Assembly (NCBI GenBank): GCA_035299085.1
Contig: DATGXG010000033.1
Coordinates: forward strand, 124,001-188,000
Source of the DNA: Bacteroidales bacterium
Lineage (GTDB): Bacteria > Bacteroidota > Bacteroidia > Bacteroidales > UBA10428
DNA length: 64,000 nt
Direction of reading: 5' to 3'
In this document: positions 16,595 through 24,727 of the stretch, piece by piece
How positions within the stretch are numbered: position 1 is the stretch's first letter
Layout of the letters: each line of letters opens with the position of its first letter
Translations under genes and position numbers: made by a program
Notes under the pieces: model-generated
The model's database searches: none
What the model was told of the DNA's origin: nothing
The model's input: only the letters and a program-made list of their open reading frames with translations

Positions 16595-17251
16595 TTATTG
16601 TATTCGATATCCAAGTGTTATGCTAGAAATTAATGTTCGAGCATTTATATCCTCCGACTTTAAAAATCCTGTCATGCCAGGACTAGGTCGAGAATCTAAA
16701 TCACCAAAATTTGACAAATAAATATAGTAATCAATATTTAGACCTATTTGAAATCTAGAAATATTATAATATGCTCCTCCGCCTAGTATTAATCCAAATA
16801 TCCCTGACTTTATATTAGTTATTCGATCTTCTTTATGTGATTGTGATATAAGATAATCATAAGTTGGTCCTATGCTAATGAAAGGAGTCAACCTTTCCAT
16901 TACAGGATATTTAATAATGAATTTTATATTGAGGGATAATTGATCAATAGACGTCTCTGATTTAACAAGAGTAGTGTGTTGATCATCAATAAATTTATCA
17001 TAGCTCTTTCCACCTTGTCTTTGTAAATAACCAAGGTTCGAAGATAAGTTAAAGTACTTACCATTAAAATAATCAACTCCCAGAAAAAGGATATTGCCAT
17101 TTAGAGATGTTTTAAAGTCTGAATATTCACCATCAGTAGGCCATTTAAGTTTTGACCAATCTCTACCAAATTGAATCTTGAGTGTCTGAGAATTTGATAT
17201 CTCAAAAGAAAAGAATAAAATAGCTAATACAAAGAAATTGAGATTTTTCAT
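16595..17251 (-). CDS. Outer-membrane beta-barrel protein in a cassette-like unit
   Basis: This 218-residue protein has a signal peptide (about 1-21, ending ISNSQ) and then alternating amphipathic strands typical of small PorT/OmpW-like barrels: LSLNIKFIIKYPV, PFISIGPTYDYL, GLILGGGAYYNI, IGLNIDYYIYL, ending SSITLGYRIQ with a C-terminal aromatic-rich strand. It should sit in the outer membrane; the ligand or role is unknown. It is the first gene of the attC-flanked array: a GTTGGGC core lies upstream at 17338-17332 and attC-like site C lies 29 bp downstream of its stop. Confidence 0.8.
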   Translation of the reverse strand: MKNLNFFVLAILFFSFEISNSQTLKIQFGRDWSKLKWPTDGEYSDFKTSLNGNILFLGVDYFNGKYFNLSSNLGYLQRQGGKSYDKFIDDQHTTLVKSETSIDQLSLNIKFIIKYPVMERLTPFISIGPTYDYLISQSHKEDRITNIKSGIFGLILGGGAYYNISRFQIGLNIDYYIYLSNFGDLDSRPSPGMTGFLKSEDINARTLISSITLGYRIQ

Positions 17252-17300
17252 ATGTATATTAATTTGGTTAATCTTGGTGTCTCATAAATAGATCCAAAGT

Positions 17301-17338
17301 ACGTGTCAATGGTTGCGTATTTTACACTTGTGCCCAAC
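17301..17338 (-). other. Leading core site of the attC-like array
   Basis: Read on the minus strand, GTTGGGCAC at 17338-17330 is identical to the right core of site C. It marks the 5' border of the first cassette. The adjoining segment shows only a weak inverted repeat, so it may be a partial attC or the old insertion point. The remainder of the gap 17252-17555 holds a bipartite motif copy and a terminator. Confidence 0.45.
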
Positions 17339-17437
17339 TACTTCTTATATTCATATGTATATAAAATGATAATTGGATTCTTATGCGAGGTTAAGTATTT
17401 AACTTCTAATTTATAAAATTATGGTAAAAGCTACATT

Positions 17438-17470
17438 GTTTAATACCATAAAAGATTAAAAAGTAACCCT
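17438..17470 (-). promoter_or_regulatory. Bipartite promoter-like motif, copy 2
   Basis: Read on the minus strand: AGGGTTACTTTTT, 11 nt, GTATTAAAC. It points at the attC-like array, whose first gene starts about 187 bp downstream, so it could drive the cassettes. Confidence 0.55.
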
Positions 17471-17501
17471 TCAACTTAAAAATTATTTCAAACTCAATCT
17501 T

Positions 17502-17533
17502 TAATAAAAAAATGCCCCGATTAGTTCGGGGCA
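17502..17533 (-). terminator. Intrinsic terminator of the 17556-18125 gene
   Basis: TGCCCCGA/TCGGGGCA (17513-17533, 5-nt loop) is followed on the minus strand by TTTTTTATTAA. Confidence 0.8.
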
Positions 17534-17555
17534 AAATCAGAATAGCTTATTAAAC

Positions 17556-18125
17556 TTAGCAAGTGACTGCTGCAAATTCTTTGTAATACAACTTATGAAC
17601 TGCTTCACCAAATTGTACCCTGGCATTACGGCCTAAAAGCTCCATGATCTGTCCCACTTTACCTGCCGCAATTTCAGTGACACTTTGACCTATGGTATAG
17701 CCTTTATTTACAGTTGACTTGGGCACTTTTGTGGACAGTTTCTGCTTTTCTTCCTTAAGAGTTTCACGTTCGGCCTTCACTTCCTCTAACTTGGCGAAAA
17801 GTACATCCTTTTTCATAGTACCATAACCTTCAATGTTCAGCTTCTTTGCCAACTCCTTTGCTTCAAAATAATTCATTGTTTCCATATTGTTAAGTTTTAA
17901 AATGATGATTTCATCTTTCAAGGTTTCTCCAGACATTCCTGCGGGTGCTTGATAAACGTCTCCCTCCAATTCAGCCACCTGGCTTTCAGTATGGATGCCA
18001 ACCGAACTGGTTACATGATTGCCTACTTTTATCTTGGTGGGGGTCGCTTTCTGCTTACTTATATTAGCCATAAAGGATTCACGTCCCAAAAATCTAAGCT
18101 TGCTGATCTCCCTAACATTTTCCAT
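17556..18125 (-). CDS. Protein of unknown function with SAP/Rho-N-like segment
   Basis: I chose the ATG at 18125, which follows GGAGG by a few bases, over an in-frame TTG at 18161; this gives 189 residues. A middle block FEAKELAKKLNIEGYGTMKKDVLFAKLEEVK resembles a short SAP or Rho-N helical DNA/RNA-binding motif and runs into a charged helix. The C-terminal third (KVGQIMELLGRNARVQF) is globular. It carries no signal peptide. Upstream are AT-rich palindromes of the 18213-18361 set, and a strong terminator follows. I cannot name the family; the setting suggests a mobile-element maintenance or control gene. Confidence 0.6.
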   Translation of the reverse strand: MENVREISKLRFLGRESFMANISKQKATPTKIKVGNHVTSSVGIHTESQVAELEGDVYQAPAGMSGETLKDEIIILKLNNMETMNYFEAKELAKKLNIEGYGTMKKDVLFAKLEEVKAERETLKEEKQKLSTKVPKSTVNKGYTIGQSVTEIAAGKVGQIMELLGRNARVQFGEAVHKLYYKEFAAVTC

Positions 18126-18212
18126 TGTTAGGAAACCTCCGTTTGCAGCCAAAAAATTCAAGGATGCTTACAATCCGCTGGGACTTGTAAGACTTCTCGA
18201 AAAGGTTTCAGA

Positions 18213-18260
18213 AAATATTCGGAAATATTCGGATATATCTGAATATTTCCCGGAATACTG
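18213..18260. repeat. Palindromic ATATTCGG repeats
   Basis: GAAATATTC and GAATATTTC form 9-bp inverted arms around GGATATATCT (18222-18249), with a further AATATTCGG copy before them. They lie between divergent genes and look like operator sites. Confidence 0.55.
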
Positions 18261-18328
18261 TTGAATATTTTGTAAGCTTAAAATATCTTTGATATTCACT
18301 CTTTGCTATTTTATACTTAAATATTTGG

Positions 18329-18361
18329 GGATATATCCGAGAATATCCGGATATATCCGGA
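18329..18361. repeat. 10-bp-phased GGATATATCC repeats
   Basis: GGATATATCC, GAGAATATCC and GGATATATCC follow each other every 10 bp, ending 37 bp before the ATG at 18398. Each is palindromic or nearly so. The spacing equals one helical turn, suggesting a cooperative operator. Confidence 0.6.
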
Positions 18362-18397
18362 GTTTTGTGCTAAATTTATTCTTAAGCATAATAAATC

Positions 18398-18631
18398 ATG
18401 GACAAACTAATTGAAGGAATTTACACAACAGGGATTAGCTTCAGGGCAGTTGGTGAGGCAGAAGCCAGAAACCATAGAGCTAAAAAATTGAATTTACCGA
18501 ATTTCGATAAGTATGGTCATATCTTGACAGAGGATGCTGGGAGGCAGGGAATGAATTATCTCCCATACTTCCGTAATGAAGTTTTCGGTGCGGTAGTTGA
18601 AAGAAACAATAAAGGGACATTCGCACATTGA
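18398..18631 (+). CDS. Small hypothetical protein behind phased operator repeats
   Basis: A 77-codon gene begins at an ATG 37 bp downstream of the phased GGATATATCC repeats. The product (ISFRAVGEAEARNHRAKKL, then GHILTEDAGRQGMNYLPYFR) is basic in its first half, has no signal or TM segment and no motif that I can name. The operator-like repeats argue that it is a real, tightly regulated gene of the mobile element. It could be a 3'-truncated remnant of a longer protein. Nothing recognisable lies in 18632-18873. Confidence 0.5.
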   Translation: MDKLIEGIYTTGISFRAVGEAEARNHRAKKLNLPNFDKYGHILTEDAGRQGMNYLPYFRNEVFGAVVERNNKGTFAH

Positions 18632-18873
18632 ATTTGAACTAAAGTTCTTTAGATGATGTTCAAACAGACGACTTTGCTATGCCGTTATTTGCAATGTGGA
18701 ATATGTTCAACTTACCTAAGGGAGTCAAGTCATCCAAGATTTCAACAAACTATTAAAAATTAGGTATTTATCTCTGGTTTTAAGGAGAGTTCTTTAGAAA
18801 TTGACTACTGATGATCCAAATTATAACTGGATGGTAGAATTCATTAACCGTAATTGCTTTTAAGGCACATTAT

Positions 18874-19113
18874 TCAGGGTCTTTGAATGCTAACCTGAAA
18901 ATTTTTGCTTTTTGCATAGCCAGGACTATCAAGATAACGGATCAGCATGTATACGCCAATGGCACTTAAACCTATTATAGACCAAAAAATAATATTACTA
19001 CCAGTTGCACTATTTTCAACAACTTCAACAGGTGATGCTTTTGGAATTATATTTTCCGCTTGAATGTTTATTATTGACGTCCGGTCAAACGCACTTGTTG
19101 CACTGTAATACAT
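18874..19113 (-). CDS. Small single-pass membrane protein
   Basis: The 79-residue product has one clear TM helix near 42-60 (IIFWSIIGLSAIGVYMLIRYL) after a polar N-terminal part, with a short basic C-terminal tail. There is no lipobox. It is the last gene of a tight minus-strand set (gaps of 3, 9 and 24 bp) led by the excisionase-like gene. I do not recognise the family; it probably serves the mobile element. Confidence 0.65.
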   Translation of the reverse strand: MYYSATSAFDRTSIINIQAENIIPKASPVEVVENSATGSNIIFWSIIGLSAIGVYMLIRYLDSPGYAKSKNFQVSIQRP

Positions 19114-19116
19114 GAC

Positions 19117-19479
19117 TTAAAGTTTTTTATGAATTATAATTTTACCATCATTAAATATCTCAAGGTAATGAGTTTCATAGGTTATTAATAGACTTTTGTT
19201 ATGCACTAGCCTATCTTTTAAGTAAGATGAATTGTATCCAGCATTATTAAGGTCTTTCTCTTCAATAGGCTTTAAGTCACTTCTATAGAGTTTAGCTACT
19301 ATCTTATCATTGCTGAGGTACAATTCATTCTCTGTTTTCGTAGCCTTACGCTTTTCTTGTTGTTTTGATCTAAACATACGCCTTTTGCACCTTTCACTGC
19401 AATAGGAACGTGAAAGATGTTTGGCCTCAAATTCCTTTTGGCAATAAGGGCATCGTTTATGGTATTCATTTAAGTTCAT
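19117..19479 (-). CDS. Zinc-finger protein of a mobile-element operon
   Basis: The N-terminus of this 120-residue protein holds a treble-clef-like zinc site: CPYCQKEF (about 10-17) and SYCSERCKRR (about 26-35), giving four cysteines. A basic linker and a C-terminal beta-rich segment (LLITYETHYLEIFNDGKIII) follow. Such small proteins usually bind nucleic acid. It lies between the membrane/coiled-coil gene (9 bp upstream) and the single-pass membrane gene (3 bp downstream), so all three are one operon. Confidence 0.65.
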   Translation of the reverse strand: MNLNEYHKRCPYCQKEFEAKHLSRSYCSERCKRRMFRSKQQEKRKATKTENELYLSNDKIVAKLYRSDLKPIEEKDLNNAGYNSSYLKDRLVHNKSLLITYETHYLEIFNDGKIIIHKKL

Positions 19480-19488
19480 ATCTCCTGT

Positions 19489-20169
19489 TTATTGTGCCGG
19501 ACCTTCCAAAATTTGTTTCTCTTCCGGGGTGCGGTTGGCTTCTTTCTTTTTCCTTATCCGGCCCTTCTCATATTTAAAAAATCGGTCTTTGTAATTATTT
19601 AGTTCTGATTCAACTTCACTCAACTTACTTTGCATCTTTTCTATCACAGTTAATTTCTTTGAAATCTCACTTTCCATCTCATTAACCTTACTTTGATAAG
19701 AATCAGCCTGACCCTGTTTCATCAATACCATATTATTAATGTCATTAATCTCACTTTCGTTTTTGGCAAGCTTACTTTTCATCAACTCCATGTTATTATC
19801 TCTGTTTAATTTATCAGAAGTAATGTCGATTGTACCAAGTACGTATGTCACTAATCCTGTATATAACCCAAATTGAATTCGAAGCGCAAACGCAATGGGG
19901 TTGTTAAGCATTACATCGTATACACGTAAGTTTAATCCGTTCAATACCCAAAATATATCAAATATGGGAAACACAATCGCGATCCACTTTTTGTTTGAAG
20001 AACGCATAGCTAATACGGTAAACATTGAAAAGCAGATGGCTCCAATTATAGAAAACACCTTACCAGCCCAATCGTCATCTTCAATAAGGTATATAAGACT
20101 TCGGCTGTTGAGATAGGTCAATTCAAGGACCATAAAAAACACGGCCATATAGAAAAATGTCTTTTTCAT
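19489..20169 (-). CDS. Four-TM membrane protein with C-terminal coiled coil
   Basis: This 226-residue protein has about four TM helices in residues 5-120 (MAVFFMVLELTYL, VFSIIGAICFSMFTVLAM, IAIVFPIFDIFWVL, GLYTGLVTYVLG). A long coiled coil of leucine/methionine heptads follows from about 125 to 200, then a basic tail. It would be an inner-membrane anchor with a cytoplasmic helix. I know such genes beside excisionase and mobilisation genes in Bacteroidota elements but not their function. Confidence 0.7.
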   Translation of the reverse strand: MKKTFFYMAVFFMVLELTYLNSRSLIYLIEDDDWAGKVFSIIGAICFSMFTVLAMRSSNKKWIAIVFPIFDIFWVLNGLNLRVYDVMLNNPIAFALRIQFGLYTGLVTYVLGTIDITSDKLNRDNNMELMKSKLAKNESEINDINNMVLMKQGQADSYQSKVNEMESEISKKLTVIEKMQSKLSEVESELNNYKDRFFKYEKGRIRKKKEANRTPEEKQILEGPAQ

Positions 20170-20193
20170 TTTGATCTAATTTATAAGTAATTA

Positions 20194-20460
20194 CTATCGA
20201 TACCCTTTTTGAATGAAATCTTCTAGATCTGAAAGCTTATACAGTATTTTTCTACCGAATTGCGAATACTTAATGATACCTTTTTTGCGATACTCGAATA
20301 ATGTGCGGCTGCATACCTTCAGCTTTTTACAAGCCTCAGTTCCGGTGACCCATTGGTTGAGGTATTTCTCCTGAGCTTCTTTCTGTAAATGATTCTTGAA
20401 CTCGCTCATAGATTTTAGTAGTTTATCTCCTAATTGGGAATCAATTAAATCAAATGGCAT
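20194..20460 (-). CDS. Excisionase-like helix-turn-helix protein
   Basis: This 88-residue protein carries a MerR/excisionase-type winged HTH in its second half: VTGTEACKKLKVCSRTLFEYRKKGIIKYSQFGRKILYKL. The wing residues G-R-K-I-L-Y-K fit the family. These proteins bind attachment or regulatory DNA and steer excision. It leads the minus-strand operon 18874-20460 and probably controls it. The 768-bp stretch upstream (20461-21228) is AT-rich, with repeated ATACTT words near 20798-20895 and an inverted repeat at 21101/21162, but I see no gene in it. Confidence 0.75.
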   Translation of the reverse strand: MPFDLIDSQLGDKLLKSMSEFKNHLQKEAQEKYLNQWVTGTEACKKLKVCSRTLFEYRKKGIIKYSQFGRKILYKLSDLEDFIQKGYR

Positions 20461-21100
20461 GACATTATATTTATAAGGTGAATAATAAATTTGTAATTCA
20501 GAAGTTGATTTATCACTCCTACCATTTTAGTTGAAGGAATTAATCAAAATTTGAAACCCAAGATAATTTTTTGAATAGCAAAATCTATCTGAGAAATAAA
20601 AAGAGTTTTGAACAGGGTAATCGGTAAAAAATGATGTAAATAACTTAAGATCAAGTACATATTACTTAAATTGGTATTGCCAGACGTCTTTATAGGATCA
20701 ATAATTCTTTAGAATTACTTCAAAACTCATCTAAATCACACAATATTTTGATAATATTCATGAATTAAAATGGCATAAAACATTAAAAAATGTAGTCTTT
20801 AATACTTTAAATACTCATTTAATATCTAAAATAACTTCACCTATACTAGTATATGCCATAAAGTAGTTTTTATACTTCATATACTTCAATATCCTTAACT
20901 CAAAAGTTTTGTATTAATATACTCAAAGTACACTATAGGAATTTTTACGATTCCTTTAATATTTCGTCAAGAGTGTTTGTTACTCTTGTTTTAAACCACA
21001 AGTTTTGTTTTCTTAGTTGAAAAGGTGTTAGAGTCTCTTATTCGGTGGACTCAATAATAAGATCATATGAAAGTACTTCAAACTTTGGGTATTCCGAATT

Positions 21101-21171
21101 AGGTTACGGACCCGGTAGGAGATACTATAAACTAGTTTTGTCAACCTAAAACCTCAATAACTCCGTAACCT
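21101..21171. repeat. Inverted repeat AGGTTACGGA / TCCGTAACCT
   Basis: Two perfect 10-bp inverted arms (21101-21110 and 21162-21171) are 51 bp apart, just upstream of a truncated outer-membrane gene. They may be an element end or an operator pair. Confidence 0.45.
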
Positions 21172-21228
21172 TTTCCTTTGAAATTCTGTACAACCCTTTT
21201 ACAGACTCTTAAACCAAGTTATTTGCGA

Positions 21229-21375
21229 ATGTCTAAAAGAATTATCCTTTTCCTAGCAATCTTGATCCTTTGTCTATGTGTCCCGGTCCGGGCACAAAAA
21301 GTTTCGATCCACGGTTTCAGCATCGTGGCTTCGTTTGGCCCGAGCTTTTTTGTAGAAAACAATAAGGGGACCTAA
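21229..21375 (+). pseudogene. 5' remnant of a secreted outer-membrane protein gene
   Basis: The 48 codons from the ATG at 21229 encode a good signal peptide (IILFLAILILCLCVPVRAQ), then KVSIHGFSIVASFGPSFF, which looks like the first beta-strands of a small barrel protein. A stop follows at once, and the downstream 160 bp do not continue it in any frame. It is a truncated gene, probably cut by a past insertion or deletion. Confidence 0.5.
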
Positions 21376-21540
21376 ATGGATATTCCAGAGGTGAAGAAAA
21401 GTGCATATACCTTAATAATATAACTTAAATGGATTCATCTGGTATACATGGAGGATCAACTTGAGGCACCATAAGCACGAACTGTATTCTTGGAATTTTT
21501 GAGGAAACTGGTAATCGAATTTCACACTATATTAATATAT

Positions 21541-23577
21541 ATGAAAAACAGAAAAAGAATAATCGCTAGTTTAAAAACTTCTGGCATGCTGAAGTGCATA
21601 TTTGGTGTTGGATTTGCTCTTTTTACTGTTCTTGCAAATGGCCAGTATTCTAAATTAATTGATTTTACAGGACCAAATGGAGCAGGTCCCGCAGGTTCAC
21701 CAATTATGGTCGATTCCTTTATTTATGGTACCACTACCGCCGGAGGACTAAATCAGGCTGGCCTAATATTCAGATACAATATCAATTCTGACTCATATGA
21801 AAAGCTTCATGAATTTAATAATTCTGACGGGTGTAGTCCAAACAGTGCATTAGTCATGAAGGATGGTGCTTTATTCGGAGTTGCATTATGGGGCGGTGTA
21901 TCCGAAGGTGACAGCGGTAATATCTTTAAAATAAACCTTGATGGAACGGGATTTAAAATAATACATCAGTTCAATAGTATCAATGGTTCATCTCCTCAAT
22001 GGTGTACGCCGGTTATAGATGGAAATACACTTTATGGCTTAACTACCAGTGGAGGTAGTTTTAGTGCAGGAGTATTATATAGCATTGACACCAATGGCAC
22101 TGGGTATCATGTATTACACAATTTTGATTACGAAAAGGGCTGCAATCCATGGGGCCCTTTAATGATGCTTGGTGATACGCTTTATGGAATAACAACTGCT
22201 GGTAACACGAAGGGAAACGGTTCAATATTCAGGATAAATAAAAATGGTAATGGTTATTCTGTTTTGCATGAGTTTGAATCCGAATATGCCGCCGAACCAG
22301 GTCCGATAACTTTGCATGGAAGAACTATATACGGTACGACGATTTTTACACTATATCAAATTGGAGTAGATGGCAAGAACTATAAAGAAGTATTGGACCT
22401 GAATAAGGTAAACGGCTATAATCCTTATGCTTGTTCACTAATTGTTGAAGATACCGTCATTTATGGAGCAACAATGTTTGGTGGCATGGGTTTGTCAAAC
22501 GGAGTAGTGTTCAGGGTCGATACAAGCGGGGGAAATGATCACATGTTATTTTACTTTAATGGCAATAATGGAGCATTTCCCGTTGGATCAATGCTGTTGG
22601 ATAATAATATATTGTATGGTATTACTTCTCAAGGTGGAAGTAATGACAAGGGAGTTTTATATAAATGGACCCTTTGCCGGGATACCGTAATTACAGTAGA
22701 AAAAAATATGTCAATTAATGGCGAATTTCAGTTACCAGATGGAACTATTGCCCATAATTCTGGAACCTATGTCAGTAACCTTTCCAGTTTGTATGGTTGT
22801 GACAGTACCATTATTACTCATATTGCGTTGCTGAACTGCAAGGACACAACTGCTGTTGAAGATATTGCCATAGCTGACAATGCGACATATGAACTGCCGG
22901 ATGGGGTAATAGTTAATCATGCGGGGACTTATACCAGCAATCTGCGAAGCATACTTGGATGTGATAGCACAATTGTTACTCACCTTACATTACTTGGCTG
23001 CTCTGATACTACAATTATTAATAATGTTGAACTGACCACAAATGAGGAATATACTTTACCTGACGGATCTATTGTGAATGAACCAGGCACATATATCAAC
23101 AGCTATCAAAGAGTTTCAGGATGTGACAGCATTTTTGTCACAAACATTACTCGTTTAAACTGCAATCATTCCACTCTGCGTATTGATACTTTAATTATCG
23201 GAAATACCTCCTATACTTTGCCTGACGGTGAAATAGTATGGTCACCCGGCACTTATGTTGATACCCTTTATAATACAAGTGGATGTTATTGTATTATCAC
23301 TACCAATCTAGGTATCGTAACCGCTGTAACAGATCATAAGGAAAGTAAATTTTCCATATATCCCGTTCCTGCATCTGAATACGTTGTTATTCAAACGGAT
23401 TTAAGGGATTATAAAGTTTCAGTTATGCACTTGACCGGTAAAATTTTAATGACCAGAGAATTTAATGGCAATGAAAATACCCTGGCGATAGGCAATCTTA
23501 ATGAAGGATTATATTTTCTGGAGATTTCCTATCCTGGCGGAAATGAAACACTTAAAATGTATAGAATCAATAAGTAA
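21541..23577 (+). CDS. GloVer-repeat secreted protein with T9SS sorting domain
   Basis: I chose the ATG at 21541 over an in-frame TTG at 21490, giving 678 residues. A signal peptide (CIFGVGFALFTVLANGQ) leads to about seven GloVer repeats of around 50 residues each (pattern IYGTTTAGG...GLIFRYN...LHEFN). Four Cys-bearing repeats of about 55 residues follow (Y-x-LPDG...GTY...GCDS), near 400-610. The final 75 residues are a type A T9SS domain (FSIYPVPAS near 605, ending MYRINK). It should be exported by the type IX system and anchored at or released from the cell surface. It is a solitary gene; a tRNA-T-arm-like repeat lies 55 bp behind it. Confidence 0.85.
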   Translation: MKNRKRIIASLKTSGMLKCIFGVGFALFTVLANGQYSKLIDFTGPNGAGPAGSPIMVDSFIYGTTTAGGLNQAGLIFRYNINSDSYEKLHEFNNSDGCSPNSALVMKDGALFGVALWGGVSEGDSGNIFKINLDGTGFKIIHQFNSINGSSPQWCTPVIDGNTLYGLTTSGGSFSAGVLYSIDTNGTGYHVLHNFDYEKGCNPWGPLMMLGDTLYGITTAGNTKGNGSIFRINKNGNGYSVLHEFESEYAAEPGPITLHGRTIYGTTIFTLYQIGVDGKNYKEVLDLNKVNGYNPYACSLIVEDTVIYGATMFGGMGLSNGVVFRVDTSGGNDHMLFYFNGNNGAFPVGSMLLDNNILYGITSQGGSNDKGVLYKWTLCRDTVITVEKNMSINGEFQLPDGTIAHNSGTYVSNLSSLYGCDSTIITHIALLNCKDTTAVEDIAIADNATYELPDGVIVNHAGTYTSNLRSILGCDSTIVTHLTLLGCSDTTIINNVELTTNEEYTLPDGSIVNEPGTYINSYQRVSGCDSIFVTNITRLNCNHSTLRIDTLIIGNTSYTLPDGEIVWSPGTYVDTLYNTSGCYCIITTNLGIVTAVTDHKESKFSIYPVPASEYVVIQTDLRDYKVSVMHLTGKILMTREFNGNENTLAIGNLNEGLYFLEISYPGGNETLKMYRINK

Positions 23578-23632
23578 GAACTGAGAACTTTGCACCTGAA
23601 TTCTAAGATACATTTTATATACCGACGGATCA

Positions 23633-23654
23633 GGTTCAAATCCAGCCGGAGGAG
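23633..23654 (+). repeat. tRNA-3'-end-like repeat at a module border
   Basis: GGTTCAAATCCAGCCGGAGG resembles a T-loop plus acceptor 3' strand but cannot fold into a full tRNA. Similar words occur at 43415, 45088, 51776 and 60697. The rest of 23578-23808 holds nothing I recognise. Confidence 0.4.
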
Positions 23655-23808
23655 TATAATGTGATGCTTTATATGAGGATATAATATTTATTATTTGGTA
23701 GCTGAAATACTAATCCTTTTATTTTGAAATATAATTAGAGAAGAGTAGAATATGAACCAATAAAAGCATTTTAATTTTACCTAAAGATGTATTAAAAATA
23801 GGGTTACT

Positions 23809-24447
23809 CTATTTGTGAATAAGGTCTCTAATTTTCCTTACTGTGTTTATTGAGTAATGTGTTCTTTCTGATATTTCCCTAATGGTTAATGAAGCATTTA
23901 AAAGGTTTATTATTTCATTGTATTTTCTTTTCAGTTTTTCCGGATCGGCTTTGGCTCCTTTCAGTCTTCCCTTATATTTTCCTTCCAGCTTTGCTTTTTC
24001 AATGCCATTTCTCTGAAGAAAATTCCGATGACTGATTTCGACATCCGACCCCTGAGAAAGCATATTTAAGAAAAAATTAAAAGTTCCACTTTCTTGTCCA
24101 TTTTCATAGGAAAGGATATCATAGGCCTCTAAATAAACACTCCGATTCGATTCATGCATTTCTTTAACGAAAGTAAGTATACTGGGTAAGTTGTTTCCTA
24201 AATCTTGCACGTCCTTAACCATTATAATTGCCTTTTCAATTTGATTTTGGTTAAGGAACTCATATAACGAGTCGTGTTCCTGGTAATATTCCTTAAGATC
24301 ACTGGTATCATCCGGTGCAAAGACTGCCTCCTCAACGACACCTTCAACATTCCAACCTTTCTTTTTAGCAACGATATGTAAAAGATTAATTATGGCAGGA
24401 AAATCTTTCGGTTTTTCATTTCGACCGAAATAAATGATTGCATTCAT
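23809..24447 (-). CDS. Serine-recombinase-like protein lacking the catalytic serine
   Basis: The C-terminal half of this 212-residue protein is clearly resolvase-like: FLQRNGIEKAKLEGKYKGR (the E-helix end), then a DNA-binding HTH (LTIREISERTHYSINTVRKI). The N-terminal half has the alpha/beta layout (AIIYFGR, then AIIMVKDVQDLG, then SVYLEAYDIL), but the usual YxRVST is AIIYFGRNEK, so the nucleophilic serine is missing and the conserved D-R-hxR residues are unclear. It is probably a regulator evolved from a resolvase or a degenerate invertase. It faces away from the patatin gene, with which it shares an upstream region. Confidence 0.7.
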   Translation of the reverse strand: MNAIIYFGRNEKPKDFPAIINLLHIVAKKKGWNVEGVVEEAVFAPDDTSDLKEYYQEHDSLYEFLNQNQIEKAIIMVKDVQDLGNNLPSILTFVKEMHESNRSVYLEAYDILSYENGQESGTFNFFLNMLSQGSDVEISHRNFLQRNGIEKAKLEGKYKGRLKGAKADPEKLKRKYNEIINLLNASLTIREISERTHYSINTVRKIRDLIHK

Positions 24448-24727
24448 GAATTCTGATTCTGATTAACAAATTCATATTTAGACCCATCCTAAATTTAATA
24501 TTTATTATTTAATGACTCTACATTTTATGAAATTATTGTTGAACGAATTACCAAGTAGCTTATGAAATTTAGAAGCGAACTTCGTATGCTAGATTTTTAT
24601 TTAATCAAAAAGAATTTTATTTGCTTGACTTCCAACAACGAAACAACTAATTTTAAGCTGCAAATTCTTTTTCCTTCAATTCAGAGGAAATAATTGCAGT
24701 TTAAGACTAAACCGTAGTATCGAAAAC

